This document shows positions 1-11,767 of a stretch of 64,000 nt of DNA, piece by piece. Source of the stretch: Paraburkholderia sp. CNPSo 3274 (GTDB lineage Bacteria; Pseudomonadota; Gammaproteobacteria; Burkholderiales; Burkholderiaceae). The position numbers and the translations under genes were made by a program. The notes below the pieces were generated by a model, which was not told where the DNA came from, did not search any database, and saw only the letters and a list, made by a program, of their open reading frames with translations. Each line of letters starts with the position of its first letter. Within the stretch, counting starts at the first letter, position 1. The stretch is from the NCBI RefSeq assembly GCF_024206475.1, contig NZ_JAMBPR010000001.1:1-64000 (forward strand). Direction: 5' to 3'.

Positions 1-253
1 TGGCTTGAAGAAGGTGGACCAGATGTTCGTGTTGAACATGGCGGCATACAACCTCGTGCGCATGCGATCACTGGCACAAATCCGCTTATAAGTGGCGGAA
101 AGCGTGGCAAGGAGGTCAGAAGTCGGCCTCAAGCCGCCGAAAGAACGTTGAATTCGCGTTGAGATTGCACAATGCGAAAGTTTGCGACTGGCGGGCGCGT
201 ACATCGAGGCGCACCGCTTCCGCCGGGGATGTATTTCCGCAACCTGCTAGGGC
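1..253 (+). mobile_element. Right end of an insertion sequence (IS5/IS1182-like)
   Basis: The left edge of the window cuts an insertion sequence. Its transposase ends at 91, followed by about 160 bp of non-coding sequence. The stretch near 233-253, reading TATTTCCGCAACCTGCTAGG, resembles the outer ends of IS5-group elements, which often read TTTC(A/C)(A/G)CAGCCTGCTA. That resemblance is from memory. The left end and any target duplication lie outside the window, so the exact boundary is uncertain. Confidence 0.45.
2..91 (+). CDS. Transposase, C-terminal fragment (cut by window edge)
   Basis: Only the last 29 residues and the stop codon are visible. They read GLKKVDQMFVLNMAAYNLVR, then MRSLAQIRL. 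The pattern K-V-x-x-x-F-x-L-x-x-A-A-Y-N-L-V-R is the usual C-terminus of DDE transposases of the IS5/IS1182 type, where the AAYNLVR helix follows the catalytic Glu. The catalytic residues are outside the window, so it cannot be said whether the gene is intact. Confidence 0.6.
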   Translation, partial: GLKKVDQMFVLNMAAYNLVRMRSLAQIRL

Positions 254-313
254 CCCAAGTTTTTCACGCTCCCGCTGCGCTCGCCCGTTGGACGAACGCA
301 GCGGTGTCTACAG

Positions 314-1876
314 TCAGGCGGCGAGGTGAAACACGCTCACCGTCCTTTCGAGCAGCCGCGCCTGATCCTGCATGGATTGCGCCGCCGCCGACGCCTGCTC
401 CACGAGCGCAGCATTTTGTTGCGTCGCTTCGTCGATCTGGCTGATCGCCCGGTTGACCTGTTCGATCCCCTCCGTCTGCTCATGGGTGGCCGCCGAAATC
501 TCGGCCATGATGCCGGTCACGCGCCCCACGCTCTCGACGATTTCCGACATCGTCGAACCGGCGCGCGCCACCAGTGCGCTGCCCGTGTCGACTCTCGCGA
601 CCGAGTCGTCGATCAGCGCCTTGATTTCCTTGGCGGCAGCCGCGGAGCGCTGCGCAAGACTGCGAACCTCGGAAGCAACCACGGCGAAGCCGCGTCCCTG
701 CTCGCCGGCGCGCGCCGCCTCGACGGCTGCGTTAAGCGCAAGAATGTTGGTCTGGAAGGCGATACCGTCGATCACGCCGATGATGTCGACGATCTTGCGC
801 GACGACTCGTTGATGGATTTCATCGTGTCCACCACCTCGGAGACCACAGCGCCGCCCCTGCCCGCCGCGTCCGACGCCGACGCCGCGAGGTCGTTCGCAT
901 GCTGTGCGTTTGACGCGCTCTGCTGCACCGTCGACGTAAGCTCCTCCATGGACGCAGCCGTCTCCTGCAGCGACGCGGCCTGCTGCTCCGTGCGCGACGA
1001 CAGATCGAGATTGCCCGCAGCGATCTGCTTCGAAGCCGTGCTGACCGACGCGGTCGACGAAAGCACGGTGCCGATCACGCCGACGAGGCTCTCCTGCATG
1101 CGCTTCGCAGCCGAGGCAAGCATGCCGATTTCATTGTGGCCGTGTTCGCCAATGCGCGCGGTCAGGTCGCCCTGGGCGACGCGGTCCAGATGCTCGCCCA
1201 GGGCTTGCAGCGGTTTCTGAACGACATGGGACAGCGCCCGGCGCACAACCACCGCGACCACCACGGTGAGGGTAAGGAATATCGCAATCGTGACCTGGAG
1301 GAAGGACGTCGTGCCATCCGCGGCCTCCTTTGCCGCACGTCCGCGTTTGGTGGCGCGCTTGACGAACCTGTCCATCTCGTCGTTGAACGCTCGCGAAGCC
1401 GCGATGCTTTCGATCGCGCTGATGTGATTGAAGGTGGCCATGTCGTTGGCCGCGAGCGCCTTCTGTTCGTTGCGCACGCTATCGTTCAGCGCGTTGTACG
1501 TCTCTACGATACGGCGGGCGAGTTCCTGGTCGTCCGGGTCGGAGCGCGGAATCTTCGCGAACGCGTCGATGCGTGCCTGGCCCTGTGCCAGCCGGGCGTC
1601 GACGGTCTCCGTCAAGTTCCTGGCCACCGCGGTTTGACCGATCTGGGCCGCGCTCTGTGCAGCCGAGATCGACACGCGGGCGCGTTGCGTGGCGGCGAAC
1701 GCCTCGGTCACGTCGGTCACCTCGACGGTCGCCTGGCTCATCGCCTCGACTGAGGCCGCAGTCTCTCGCACCCCCTTGAGCGCCATGAGATTGCTGACGC
1801 CGATCATGACAACCAGCAGCGTCAGCACTGCGGTCAGGATAGTACTGATCCGAAATTTGCCCACTTCTGTCCCCAA
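314..1876 (-). CDS. Methyl-accepting chemotaxis protein
   Basis: This 520-residue transmembrane chemoreceptor signals to CheA/CheW. The first transmembrane segment is at about residues 10-32 ([20 protein letters not shown]). A periplasmic four-helix-bundle-type sensor domain follows, to about residue 190, then a second transmembrane segment (about 193-215) and a HAMP domain (about 215-270). The long cytoplasmic coiled coil carries the conserved hairpin tip ([20 protein letters not shown] and [15 protein letters not shown]). The protein ends in VFHLAA without a CheR/CheB-tethering pentapeptide, so methylation may depend on other receptors. The ligand cannot be predicted. It is monocistronic, and the nearest upstream gene is separated by 265 bp. 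Confidence 0.93.
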   Translation of the reverse strand: MGTEVGKFRISTILTAVLTLLVVMIGVSNLMALKGVRETAASVEAMSQATVEVTDVTEAFAATQRARVSISAAQSAAQIGQTAVARNLTETVDARLAQGQARIDAFAKIPRSDPDDQELARRIVETYNALNDSVRNEQKALAANDMATFNHISAIESIAASRAFNDEMDRFVKRATKRGRAAKEAADGTTSFLQVTIAIFLTLTVVVAVVVRRALSHVVQKPLQALGEHLDRVAQGDLTARIGEHGHNEIGMLASAAKRMQESLVGVIGTVLSSTASVSTASKQIAAGNLDLSSRTEQQAASLQETAASMEELTSTVQQSASNAQHANDLAASASDAAGRGGAVVSEVVDTMKSINESSRKIVDIIGVIDGIAFQTNILALNAAVEAARAGEQGRGFAVVASEVRSLAQRSAAAAKEIKALIDDSVARVDTGSALVARAGSTMSEIVESVGRVTGIMAEISAATHEQTEGIEQVNRAISQIDEATQQNAALVEQASAAAQSMQDQARLLERTVSVFHLAA

Positions 1877-2141
1877 ATGCCAGCTTTTTTGTGACTGCGG
1901 GTAGTCGCGCGGTGGGTGATACCGCTGCGACTACGACCGGCATATCGGCATGGAACTCACGATACTTGAGGATATTTTGCGGACCTAACAGAAGCGAATT
2001 TTTTCAACCTTTCAAGAAAGCTTTCTGTCAACTTGTGTAACATCGCCCCTGGAACAAGCCACGGTTTGGCGCGCCCCGACTTTCCTGATCGACGCCAGCG
2101 AGATAGTCAGGACACCTTCATGTAAGCGACAGCCGCCAGAA
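1877..2141 (-). promoter_or_regulatory. Upstream region of the chemoreceptor gene
   Basis: No gene is seen here. On the minus strand a perfect -35 hexamer TTGACA lies at 2031-2026. It overlaps a 12-bp palindrome AGAAAGCTTTCT (2015-2026). The -10 region at the right distance is weak (GTTGAA or TTGAAA), and no flagellar sigma-28 motif is obvious. The palindrome could be an operator. This is suggestive only. Confidence 0.3.
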
Positions 2142-2759
2142 TCAGTAGCGCGCAAGCTGGCTGCCGTTGACCTGCACGCGGTCGCCCGCGCGCAGGTCGC
2201 CGGGCGTCGGCACGTTGAACGCGCGGGTCGAGCCGTCGCTCAATTGCACGTCGATCTGGAATCCTGCGGGCTGGCCCATCTGCTGGCCGATCTGGTTGCC
2301 TGCATAGGCTCCCCCGAGCGCGCCGATGACGGTCGCGGCGTCGCGGCCGTGGCCGCCGCCGACCTGATTGCCGAGTACGCCGCCAACCAGCGCGCCGACC
2401 ACGGTTCCGGCGATGCCCGAAGCCCCCGTGGCGTTGCTCAACGGCCGGATGCTCGAGATCGTGCCGTACTGCGTGCCATATTGGTTGCCGTATTGCGAGT
2501 TGTACTGCGCACCGTACTGAGCGTTGCTTTGCGAGTCATACGGCTGTTGCGGCGCAGGCGGCGGCGCGTAGGCGGGTTGCTGCACGGTGCCCGGTTGAGC
2601 GTAAGCGGGCTGGCTATACGCAGGTGCCGCATATTGGCCCTGGTAGCTTTGCTGCGCGCCGTACGGCGTGTAGCCCGGGGCAACGCATGCGGACAACGAA
2701 AGACTGGCTGCCGCGACCAGCGCGGCGGTGAGGGCGGACTTGGTAGAGAGCATGAACAT
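2142..2759 (-). CDS. Glycine-zipper outer-membrane lipoprotein
   Basis: This is a small lipoprotein of about 205 residues. A signal peptide ends in the lipobox LSAC, so it should be lipidated and exported. A Gln/Tyr/Pro-rich low-complexity stretch follows (repeats of QYGxQYN/G type), then a glycine-zipper domain (GTVVGALVGGVLGNQVGGG ... GALGGAYAGNQIG) as in SlyB/OsmB-like proteins, and a short C-terminal domain that probably folds as a small beta unit. The start is either the ATG at 2759 or the one at 2753. Neither has a strong ribosome binding site, and the open frame extends further upstream without a signal-like N-terminus. The role is probably envelope integrity, by family. Confidence 0.8.
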   Translation of the reverse strand: MFMLSTKSALTAALVAAASLSLSACVAPGYTPYGAQQSYQGQYAAPAYSQPAYAQPGTVQQPAYAPPPAPQQPYDSQSNAQYGAQYNSQYGNQYGTQYGTISSIRPLSNATGASGIAGTVVGALVGGVLGNQVGGGHGRDAATVIGALGGAYAGNQIGQQMGQPAGFQIDVQLSDGSTRAFNVPTPGDLRAGDRVQVNGSQLARY

Positions 2760-2966
2760 CACGGTGGGGTTCGCGTTGCCGCCGCTGCGGGCACGACAAG
2801 CATCAGGAGGAATGGCGATTGCGCGGCAGTATACGGAAAGCCCGCCCGGACGTCCGCTGCATGAGGGTAACAACATGTAAAGTCCGTTGCCGGGTGAATG
2901 GCGGCGCACCGCACGCGGCGCCGCTCACCCGTTGGAATCAGTCAGACGTCGGATTCCCCGATATTT

Positions 2967-3254
2967 TCAATGCAGGGTTTGGACGCTGCCGGCCTCATCA
3001 TCGGACGCGGCTTGATCGAGGATCGCACACCGGAAGTCGAACTTGACGCGAAGGATCGCTGATTCGATACGTGCGTCGCCGCGATGGCCCCTCAGGCGCG
3101 TATCGATCGCCTCCTCGACGGCGAGAATCGCCTGCTCGATGCTCTCCGGATCCTCGCTGTCGAATCCGACCTCGACCTCGATGCTCTCCAGCAGGTTCAA
3201 CGCGGTTGCGATGTCTTCGGAAGCGACGAATAGTGTCTCGGCGTTTTCTCTCAT
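2967..3254 (-). CDS. Small hypothetical protein
   Basis: A 95-residue acidic protein beginning MRENAETLFVASEDIATAL. The start at 3254 has a strong ribosome binding site (GGGGAGGG) 3 bp upstream. The longer open frame to 3329 lacks one. It appears all-helical, with no signal peptide, membrane segment or recognised domain. The function is unknown. It stands alone between oppositely oriented or distant genes. Confidence 0.6.
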   Translation of the reverse strand: MRENAETLFVASEDIATALNLLESIEVEVGFDSEDPESIEQAILAVEEAIDTRLRGHRGDARIESAILRVKFDFRCAILDQAASDDEAGSVQTLH

Positions 3255-3503
3255 GTACCCTCCCCGTTGGGTTGTCCAGCTCTTCAGACAGCTGCGAGTT
3301 GCACGCCTATCGTTGCACATCCAGCACAAATCTGCCGGACGACGAAGGCCGGTGTTGGGTTCGAAACAACGGAGGGGTTGCCGTCCATCGTGAAGCGAAT
3401 AGAATCGAAGGTTCCAGCTGATAGCGTAAAGGCAATCGGCCCGGCATCGGGCGCGGGTTTGACCTGCTAGACTGGAAGTTCCCTGCGAACCATGGAGGGA
3501 AAC

Positions 3504-3692
3504 ATGACGACTGTCTACGTGGTGAAGACGGGTGAGCAGTACCTCTGCTGCGCAGAGGACGGCGATATTGGCATGGCACCTGAAATTGGCGGGGCCAAGT
3601 CCTTTCTCTCACACGAGGAAGCGGAAAAGGCGGCGAACGAGCACGCCGACCCCGGATACGAAATCGTCGCCGTCAGCGTTGCCACCCACTGA
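3504..3692 (+). CDS. Small hypothetical protein
   Basis: A 62-residue protein beginning MTTVYVVKTGEQYLCCAEDG. The second ATG (3504) is preferred over the one at 3492 because GGAGGG lies just upstream of it. The composition suggests a small beta/alpha cytosolic protein with a Cys-Cys pair. No known domain is recognised and there is no operon partner. Its own good ribosome binding site supports it being real. Confidence 0.55.
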   Translation: MTTVYVVKTGEQYLCCAEDGDIGMAPEIGGAKSFLSHEEAEKAANEHADPGYEIVAVSVATH

Positions 3693-3712
3693 CGCTCAAC
3701 GCTGTTCAGCGT

Positions 3713-4708
3713 CTATTTACTGGCACTTGCCAGCGAGCGAGCCGATCCGGCGAGGAAGTTCAAGATGATCTCGTTCACCTCGTCCGGACGCTCTTGCTGC
3801 ACCCAGTGACCCGCTTTCGCAATCAGAGGCTTCTTCCAGAGGTTGGGAACGTTGTGTTCCAGCGCGTCGTAGTCCTTCGCGGCCATCTTCACGACGCCGT
3901 CTAACTCTCCCGCGAGAAAGAGCGTGCGCTGCATGATCCGGGCCCCGTCGAGGAAGCTGGTCAGCGCCCAGTTTCGATCGATATTCCGATACCAGTTGAT
4001 TGGCCCACGAAAGCCGCTCCGCTCGAACTGAGCGACGAAATATTGCAGATCCGTCTCGGTCAACCATGGCGGAAGCTCGTCGGGCAACGTGAGGTTGTCC
4101 ACGAGTCGAGTCGATTTGGGAAAGGTCGCGAAATTGGCCGGCTGCCCTTTCACCACCGGGTCTCCCGACGCCGTGTACAGAATGCCAAGCATCGAACGGC
4201 GGACATCTTCTTCCAGTTCACGCTCGACGCGCCCCCGCAACTGAAAATAGTCCTGATAGAAATGACACTCCTGCGTGAGCTGCGCAAAGCGCACCGATGG
4301 ACGCACCGGACGTCGAGGCATGTAAGGAACGCTCAGCAGGCCGAGAACGGGAAACAGGTCGGGGCGCAGCAATGCCGCGTAAGCGGCGACGGCAGCACCC
4401 CAGTCATGCCCGATCAGAATCGCCCGCTCTTCGCCGAGCGCCTTGACGAGGCCCACCAGGTCACCGACCAGATTCAGAATATCGTAAGCCTCGATGGATT
4501 CCGGGGCATCGGTGAGCCCATAGCCGCGCTGGTCCGGCGCAACCGTGCGATAGCCTGCGGCCGCCAGCGCGTCCATCTGCCAGCGCCACGCATACCAGGA
4601 CTCCGGCCAGCCGTGGCAGAGCAGCACGAGTGGGCCCGTGCCTTTTTCGACATAGTGCATGCGGATGCCGTTGACGTACGTGAACTTCTGTTGCAGCCCG
4701 TTCATCAT
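3713..4708 (-). CDS. Alpha/beta hydrolase, epoxide-hydrolase-like
   Basis: A cytosolic alpha/beta-hydrolase of about 331 residues from the soluble epoxide hydrolase branch. Early in the protein are the oxyanion motif HGWPESWYAWR and DQRGYGLTD. The nucleophile elbow is GHDWGA, with the catalytic Asp. A helical lid contains FYQDYFQ, which may supply the ring-opening Tyr. The C-terminal acid (ELDGV) and the histidine in KAGHWVQQERP complete the triad. The likely reaction is hydrolysis of an epoxide to a diol, although haloalkane or ester hydrolysis cannot be excluded. The start is set at the ATG pair 4708/4705, directly before the conserved N-terminus. The open frame runs further upstream in unrelated sequence. 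Confidence 0.85.
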   Translation of the reverse strand: MMNGLQQKFTYVNGIRMHYVEKGTGPLVLLCHGWPESWYAWRWQMDALAAAGYRTVAPDQRGYGLTDAPESIEAYDILNLVGDLVGLVKALGEERAILIGHDWGAAVAAYAALLRPDLFPVLGLLSVPYMPRRPVRPSVRFAQLTQECHFYQDYFQLRGRVERELEEDVRRSMLGILYTASGDPVVKGQPANFATFPKSTRLVDNLTLPDELPPWLTETDLQYFVAQFERSGFRGPINWYRNIDRNWALTSFLDGARIMQRTLFLAGELDGVVKMAAKDYDALEHNVPNLWKKPLIAKAGHWVQQERPDEVNEIILNFLAGSARSLASASK

Positions 4709-4839
4709 GGAGTCGACCTCGTCTCGAGCGATGGGGAAACGTCTGGCGATCATTGTGAATGCAGCACCGCAATGCTTCAACCACACCAGTCGTCGCTCGC
4801 CGGGCCGCCGCGGACCCGATTCGAGAGTGAGCCGGGATA

Positions 4840-5469
4840 TCAAGGATCGATGCGTGCAGTGCGGCCCTCCACTCGCGCAATGACGCTCAGGTAATCGGCG
4901 GGTGTATCCATGTCGACGCAAAAGCGATCGTGCGCCGCCTCGTGGAGAAACACTTCGCCACTATGCTCGGCGATCAGCTTGCGGCAGCCCGGATTCACGC
5001 GGCCGCCGACGACCTCGGGACAATAGCTCGACGCAAACACGACAGGATTGCCGCGTGCGCCGTCGAACATCGGCACCAGGATAGAACCGTACGGCATCGA
5101 CGCGTAGGCCTCGATCAGCTCTCGATAGTCGGCCGTTTCAAGGAGCACCTGGTCGGCGAGGCAGATCATCACGGCGTCGCAAGGCGCCTGCAGCGCGGCA
5201 ACGCCGCTCGCGACCGACGTCATCTGTCCTTCCCGGTAGCGTGGGTTGCTCTGGAAGCGCACGTCGAGGCCGTCGAGCGCGTCGAATACGGCTCGGCCGT
5301 TGTATCCGGTCACGACGACAACCTCTTGCGGTCGTGCCGCGACGATCGCGCGCAGGACGCGCCGCACGGCAGGCTCGCCGCAGACTGGCAACAACAGCTT
5401 GTGGCGCCCCTCCATGCGCGCGGACAGGCCCGCCGCGAGCACGACAGCCGAAAACGTCGCGCCGCTCAT
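4840..5469 (-). CDS. MobA-like nucleotidyltransferase of the cox operon
   Basis: A 209-residue NTP-transferase of the MobA/MocA family. The N-terminal signature VVLAAGLSARMEGRHKLLLP is the nucleotide-binding loop, and CLADQVLL carries the metal-binding acidic residue. Relatives transfer CMP to molybdopterin, which fits CO dehydrogenase because its cofactor is molybdopterin cytosine dinucleotide. The start at 5469 has GGAGGAGCG upstream and overlaps the stop of coxF by 4 bp (ATGA), so the two are translationally coupled. It is the last recognisable gene of the cox operon. The maturation role is inferred from family and position. Confidence 0.85.
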   Translation of the reverse strand: MSGATFSAVVLAAGLSARMEGRHKLLLPVCGEPAVRRVLRAIVAARPQEVVVVTGYNGRAVFDALDGLDVRFQSNPRYREGQMTSVASGVAALQAPCDAVMICLADQVLLETADYRELIEAYASMPYGSILVPMFDGARGNPVVFASSYCPEVVGGRVNPGCRKLIAEHSGEVFLHEAAHDRFCVDMDTPADYLSVIARVEGRTARIDP

Positions 5470-6572
5470 CGCTCCTCCGCGGGGAGGCCGTCCGGGCAAC
5501 CGGCCGCGCCTGGGGTGGCGCCCAGATAGCGCTCGGGGGCGCGCTCGAACTCGGACTTGCAGCAGTCGCAGCAGAAGTACACCTTGCGTCCGCCATAGTC
5601 GACGACATGTTTCGCCTTCGCAATCTCGACACTCATCCCGCACACGGGGTTCACGTAGCACCCCGCCTCTGCCTCTGCCAAGGGTGCGCCGAGCGCCTCG
5701 CACGGCGGCAATGGCGGTACGGTTTCCGTGGCGATCGTGGCCCGCGGTGCCGTGGCCTGCGCGCGCGCCGCCACCTCGGCCACTTCGTCTGTCTCGTGCC
5801 GCAGCGCGACAAGTCCCGCCACGGCGCCAAGTGCAATCTCCTGCGGCGTGTGCGCATGGATCGCCGGCCCCGCCGGTGCGTGCAGCGCCGCGAGCCGGGC
5901 CTCGTCGATGCCGCGCAGGCGCATGGCTGCGCGCAATCGCTCGGCCTTTCTGTGACTCGCGATCAGGAGCACCGCCACCGCGGCGCTGCGCAACGCGGCT
6001 TCGAGCGCATCCTCGTCGCGCTCGCCTTGTGTGGCGATCAGCACGAACGACGTACCGGCGCGATCCAGCGCGGCGGCGTCAAACCCCGGCTGCCCGGCTC
6101 GCGCCACATCGGCCGCCATGCACGCGCGAAACCCGACGCGCCGTGCAAGCACACACGCTTCCTGCGCCGCGGGCGTTGCGCCGAGGACGGCCACGAGCGG
6201 CGCGGGCACGGTGGGCTGGATGAAGAGTTCCAGTGCGCCGTTGCTCGCGCACGGCATGGCATGCGCCTCGACTTCGGCGTCGGCTGCCGCCGGCTCGTTG
6301 CTGATCCGTACGCGCCGTGGCTGCCCCGTGCGGATCGACTCGCGCGCGGCCTCGATGACGATTGTTTGTGAGCAGCCCCCGCCTACCCAGCCATGCAGCG
6401 CGCCGTCGGCCTCCACCAGCGCCTGGGCGCCGACGTGCGTCGAGGTTGGCGGCGCCGCGCGGATCACGGTGACGACCGCGAACGGTGCGCCCGCATCGAT
6501 CAGCCGCTGCTCGCGCTGCAGCAGATCCGCGGCGTCCGTGAGGGTCTCGCTGGATTCGGCTTGGACATTCAT
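5466..6572 (-). CDS. coxF: XdhC/CoxF-family maturation protein with C-terminal YHS domain
   Basis: A 368-residue protein of the XdhC/CoxF/CoxI family, which protects and inserts the sulfurated molybdenum cofactor into xanthine-dehydrogenase-type enzymes. The N-terminal XdhC domain includes STHVGAQALVEADGALHGWVG followed by GGCSQ. A Rossmann-type XdhC C-terminal domain starts near VAVLGATPAAQEACVLARR. The last about 60 residues form a cysteine-rich YHS domain (CYVNPVCGMSV ... VYFCCDCCKSEF), a predicted metal-binding module. The start at 6572 overlaps the stop of coxE by 4 bp. The longer open frame upstream is a shadow of coxE. Confidence 0.88.
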   Translation of the reverse strand: MNVQAESSETLTDAADLLQREQRLIDAGAPFAVVTVIRAAPPTSTHVGAQALVEADGALHGWVGGGCSQTIVIEAARESIRTGQPRRVRISNEPAAADAEVEAHAMPCASNGALELFIQPTVPAPLVAVLGATPAAQEACVLARRVGFRACMAADVARAGQPGFDAAALDRAGTSFVLIATQGERDEDALEAALRSAAVAVLLIASHRKAERLRAAMRLRGIDEARLAALHAPAGPAIHAHTPQEIALGAVAGLVALRHETDEVAEVAARAQATAPRATIATETVPPLPPCEALGAPLAEAEAGCYVNPVCGMSVEIAKAKHVVDYGGRKVYFCCDCCKSEFERAPERYLGATPGAAGCPDGLPAEER

Positions 6573-7771
6573 TGCAGCGCCTCGAGAATTTGAGGAAAGA
6601 TCCGTTCGAGACCCGCGAGGTCGCGGGCCCCGGCAAACAGGTCGAGATGCGGCAGCGCGGCCTGCATGCCCGCGCTGACTGGCGCGAATCCGGGACGATC
6701 GGCGAGCGGGTTGAGCCAGACGAGCGAATGGCAGCGCCGCCGGATCGCGGCAAGCGACTCGCCGAGCCGCGCCACATCGCCGGCGTCGTAGCCGTCGCTG
6801 ACGATCACGACCGCGGTACGCGAGTGCAGCAAGCGCGGTGCGTAGTGCGCATTGAAGCCGGCGAGACTCTCGCCGATACGCGTCCCGCCGGCCCAGCCCT
6901 CGGAGATGAGGTGCAGGCGCTCCTGGGCGCGGCGCGGATCGGGGTCGCGCAGTGCTTCGTCGACGCAGACGAGCCGCGTATGGAAGATGAAGCTGTGGAC
7001 GTCGGGCAAACGCCCGCTCAGCACGCGCGCGAGCCGCAGGAAAAAGAAGCTGTAGAGGCTCATCGAGCGGCTCACGTCGAGCAGCAGAACGATGCGCGGG
7101 CGCTGCCGGCGCTTGCGCCGCCACCCGAGCTCAACCGGCAGCCCGCCACGCGAGACGCTGCGGCGCAGGGTCCAGTGCAGATCGATCGTGCGCCCGAGAC
7201 TCGCGCGTTGCTCGCGGCGCATCTGGATGCCGCGCAGGCGCTGGGCGAAGCGGCGGATTGCGGCGTCGATGGCGAAGAGTTCGCTGCGATCGTTCAGGTG
7301 GCGGAAATCCGCGTGCGCCAGCGACGCTGTCCGCGTGGCGCCTTCGTTCGCGGCGGAACCCTCTTGCATCGCGCCGTTGCCGCGTCCCGCGAGCGAAATC
7401 GGCATGCCCTCGCTCGCATCGGGCGGCCCGCAGGCCGCGTCGTCGCGCGCAAGCGGCCCTGCGCCGCCAGCGCGGGTTTCGGCGAGCTTGCGCCGGTTCG
7501 GCGCGAGGAAGTACGCGTCGAACAGTTCGTCGAAGCGTCGCCACTCCTGCGCGCGCGAGCACAGCAGCGCACGCAGGCTCCAGCGCAGCACGTCGCGCTC
7601 TGTCTGGCCCATGCGTTGCACCACCTCGAGCGTTGCAGCAACGTCCGTGCTCGTCACGCAGAACGCGTTCGCGCGCAGCCAGCCCGCGAAGCCCGCATAG
7701 CGCGCCACGAGGCGATCGGCGAGGTCGCGCGGCGCCGCGCCGGGCAGCGTGCCGTCGATGCCGGTCAGCAT
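6569..7771 (-). CDS. coxE: vWA-domain protein CoxE
   Basis: A 400-residue cytoplasmic protein with a C-terminal von Willebrand A domain of the CoxE type. The MIDAS motif is DVSRSMS (in LLLDVSRSMSLYSFFF), followed by the conserved threonine and aspartate regions (GGTRIGESL; VIVSDGYDAGD). In CO-oxidising bacteria CoxE works with the MoxR-type ATPase CoxD to build the Mo-Cu active site of CO dehydrogenase. The start at 7771 (MLTGIDG) overlaps coxD by 7 bp. The much longer open frame reaching 8746 is only a shadow over coxD. Confidence 0.9.
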   Translation of the reverse strand: MLTGIDGTLPGAAPRDLADRLVARYAGFAGWLRANAFCVTSTDVAATLEVVQRMGQTERDVLRWSLRALLCSRAQEWRRFDELFDAYFLAPNRRKLAETRAGGAGPLARDDAACGPPDASEGMPISLAGRGNGAMQEGSAANEGATRTASLAHADFRHLNDRSELFAIDAAIRRFAQRLRGIQMRREQRASLGRTIDLHWTLRRSVSRGGLPVELGWRRKRRQRPRIVLLLDVSRSMSLYSFFFLRLARVLSGRLPDVHSFIFHTRLVCVDEALRDPDPRRAQERLHLISEGWAGGTRIGESLAGFNAHYAPRLLHSRTAVVIVSDGYDAGDVARLGESLAAIRRRCHSLVWLNPLADRPGFAPVSAGMQAALPHLDLFAGARDLAGLERIFPQILEALQ

Positions 7772-8661
7772 GATGCCACCAGTTTTTCGACCACGGGCCG
7801 CGTGAGACCGGCCTGATCCTCGCGCGTTTTCACGAGCGCGGCGAGCGAATCCATGACGCGGTCTACGCCGTTTTCGTCGAGCGCGCTCACGCCGAGGCGC
7901 AGCAGCGCCGCCACCCAGTCGAGCGTTTCCGCGAGGCCGGGCTTGCGCCGCAGCGCCATCTCGCGCACCGCATGCACGAATTCGACGATCTGAGCCGCGA
8001 GTGCCTCCGGCACCTCGGGAACCTGGGTCCGCACGATCATGAGTTCGCGCTGGAACGACGGGTAGTCGACGTACTGGTAGAGGCAGCGGCGGCGCAGTGC
8101 GTCGGAGATCTCGCGCGTGCCGTTCGAGGTCAGGATCACATAGGGCCGCTCGGTCGCGCGGATCACGCCAAGCTCGGGAATCGAAAGCTGGAAATCCGAC
8201 AGCAGTTCGAGCAGGTAGGCCTCGAACGCCTCGTCGGTACGGTCGATTTCGTCGATCAACAGCACGGGCGCGGGCGTGGTCGTAATGGCTTCGAGCAGTG
8301 GACGCTTGAGCAAATAGCGCTCGGAGAAGATGTCCTGCTCCTTGTCGCGCAGCGGCCGTGTGTCCTGCTCGAAGAGCTTGATCGCGAGCAGCTGGTGGAC
8401 GTAGTTCCACTCGTAAAGCGCCGCGTGCGCGTCGAGCCCCTCGTAGCATTGCAGGCGGATCAGCGGCGCGTCGAGCAGGCGCGAGAGCGCCTTCGCAACC
8501 TCGGTCTTGCCTACGCCCGCCTCGCCCTCCAGCAGCAGGGGGCGGCGCATTTCCAGCGTGAGCAACAGCGCAGCCGCGAAGCTGCGCTCGACGATGAACC
8601 GGTGGCCCGCCAGCTTCGCCTGTAGCGCGAGGACGTCCGGCATGCGGTCGGTTTGCGTCAT
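7765..8661 (-). CDS. coxD: MoxR-family AAA+ ATPase CoxD
   Basis: A 298-residue AAA+ ATPase. Walker A is GEAGVGKTE, Walker B is VLLIDEIDR, sensor I is in ILTSNGT, and the arginine finger region is DALRRRC. CoxD homologues act as ATP-dependent chaperones that, with CoxE, help introduce sulfur and copper into the CO dehydrogenase active site. It sits between coxG and coxE, with tight spacing on both sides. Confidence 0.93.
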   Translation of the reverse strand: MTQTDRMPDVLALQAKLAGHRFIVERSFAAALLLTLEMRRPLLLEGEAGVGKTEVAKALSRLLDAPLIRLQCYEGLDAHAALYEWNYVHQLLAIKLFEQDTRPLRDKEQDIFSERYLLKRPLLEAITTTPAPVLLIDEIDRTDEAFEAYLLELLSDFQLSIPELGVIRATERPYVILTSNGTREISDALRRRCLYQYVDYPSFQRELMIVRTQVPEVPEALAAQIVEFVHAVREMALRRKPGLAETLDWVAALLRLGVSALDENGVDRVMDSLAALVKTREDQAGLTRPVVEKLVASC

Positions 8662-8669
8662 GGCGTGCC

Positions 8670-9305
8670 TCAGCGGCCTTGCGCCTTGTGCGTGAAGAGC
8701 CCGCGCAGCCAGTCGCGAATGATGGCCCAGACAAACGCAATGCCATTCAGCTCGGTGGATTGCGCAGGCGCCGCAGCCGCCCTGGAACCCGGCCCCGATG
8801 CCGGTTCCTCGACTGCACTCGCGGCAGCGCCTGGCGCGGTTTGCGGCGGCGCCATGGCGCTCAGACGCGCCGAGAAGTTCGCGACGAACTGCTTGAGCAG
8901 TTGCTCCGACACCGGCCCCATGAGCCGCCCACCCAGCGCGGCGGCCTTGCCGCTCATCGTCACCTCGCTCCTGCCGGCCAGCGTGCAGGTTTCGCCCGTG
9001 GGCTGCACGCTGGCCGTGAGATCCATCGTCGCCGCCGAGCTACCGGTCGAATCCGTGCCTTTGCCGAGCAAATGCAGACTGCGCGCCGCGGCATCGAGCG
9101 CGAGCACCTCGATGTCGCCCTTGAACGACATCGTCGCCGGCCCGAGCCGCACCGTGATGGTTCCTTTGTAGTGCGTATCGTCTACGCGCTCGGTGATCTT
9201 CGCGCCCGGCATGCAGCCGGCCACCGCCTCGATGTCCTGCATCAGCGCCCAGGCGCGATCCGGGCTTGCGTCGAGCGGAAATGCCTTGTCGAGTACGACT
9301 TTCAT
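8670..9305 (-). CDS. coxG: CoxG, SRPBCC-fold CO dehydrogenase membrane-attachment protein
   Basis: A 211-residue protein. The first about 150 residues form an SRPBCC/CoxG domain (KVVLDKAFPLDASPDRAWAL ... GCMPGAKI, a typical CoxG signature). An Ala/Pro-rich linker follows, then a hydrophobic C-terminal helix (GIAFVWAIIRDWLRGLF). Relatives in CO oxidisers recruit the enzyme to the membrane and link it to the quinone pool, which fits the terminal hydrophobic helix. It lies 30 bp downstream of coxL and just upstream of coxD. Confidence 0.9.
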   Translation of the reverse strand: MKVVLDKAFPLDASPDRAWALMQDIEAVAGCMPGAKITERVDDTHYKGTITVRLGPATMSFKGDIEVLALDAAARSLHLLGKGTDSTGSSAATMDLTASVQPTGETCTLAGRSEVTMSGKAAALGGRLMGPVSEQLLKQFVANFSARLSAMAPPQTAPGAAASAVEEPASGPGSRAAAAPAQSTELNGIAFVWAIIRDWLRGLFTHKAQGR

Positions 9306-9335
9306 TCTGGACTCCTCATGCGCGTGTGCATCGAC

Positions 9336-11750
<2,415 letters not shown>

Positions 11751-11767
11751 GACGTGTCTCCCGGCGC

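Noticed and set aside
6569..8746. A 725-residue vWA protein
   Set aside because: The upstream 325 residues overlap coxD in another frame. The true CoxE starts at 7771 with a short overlap.
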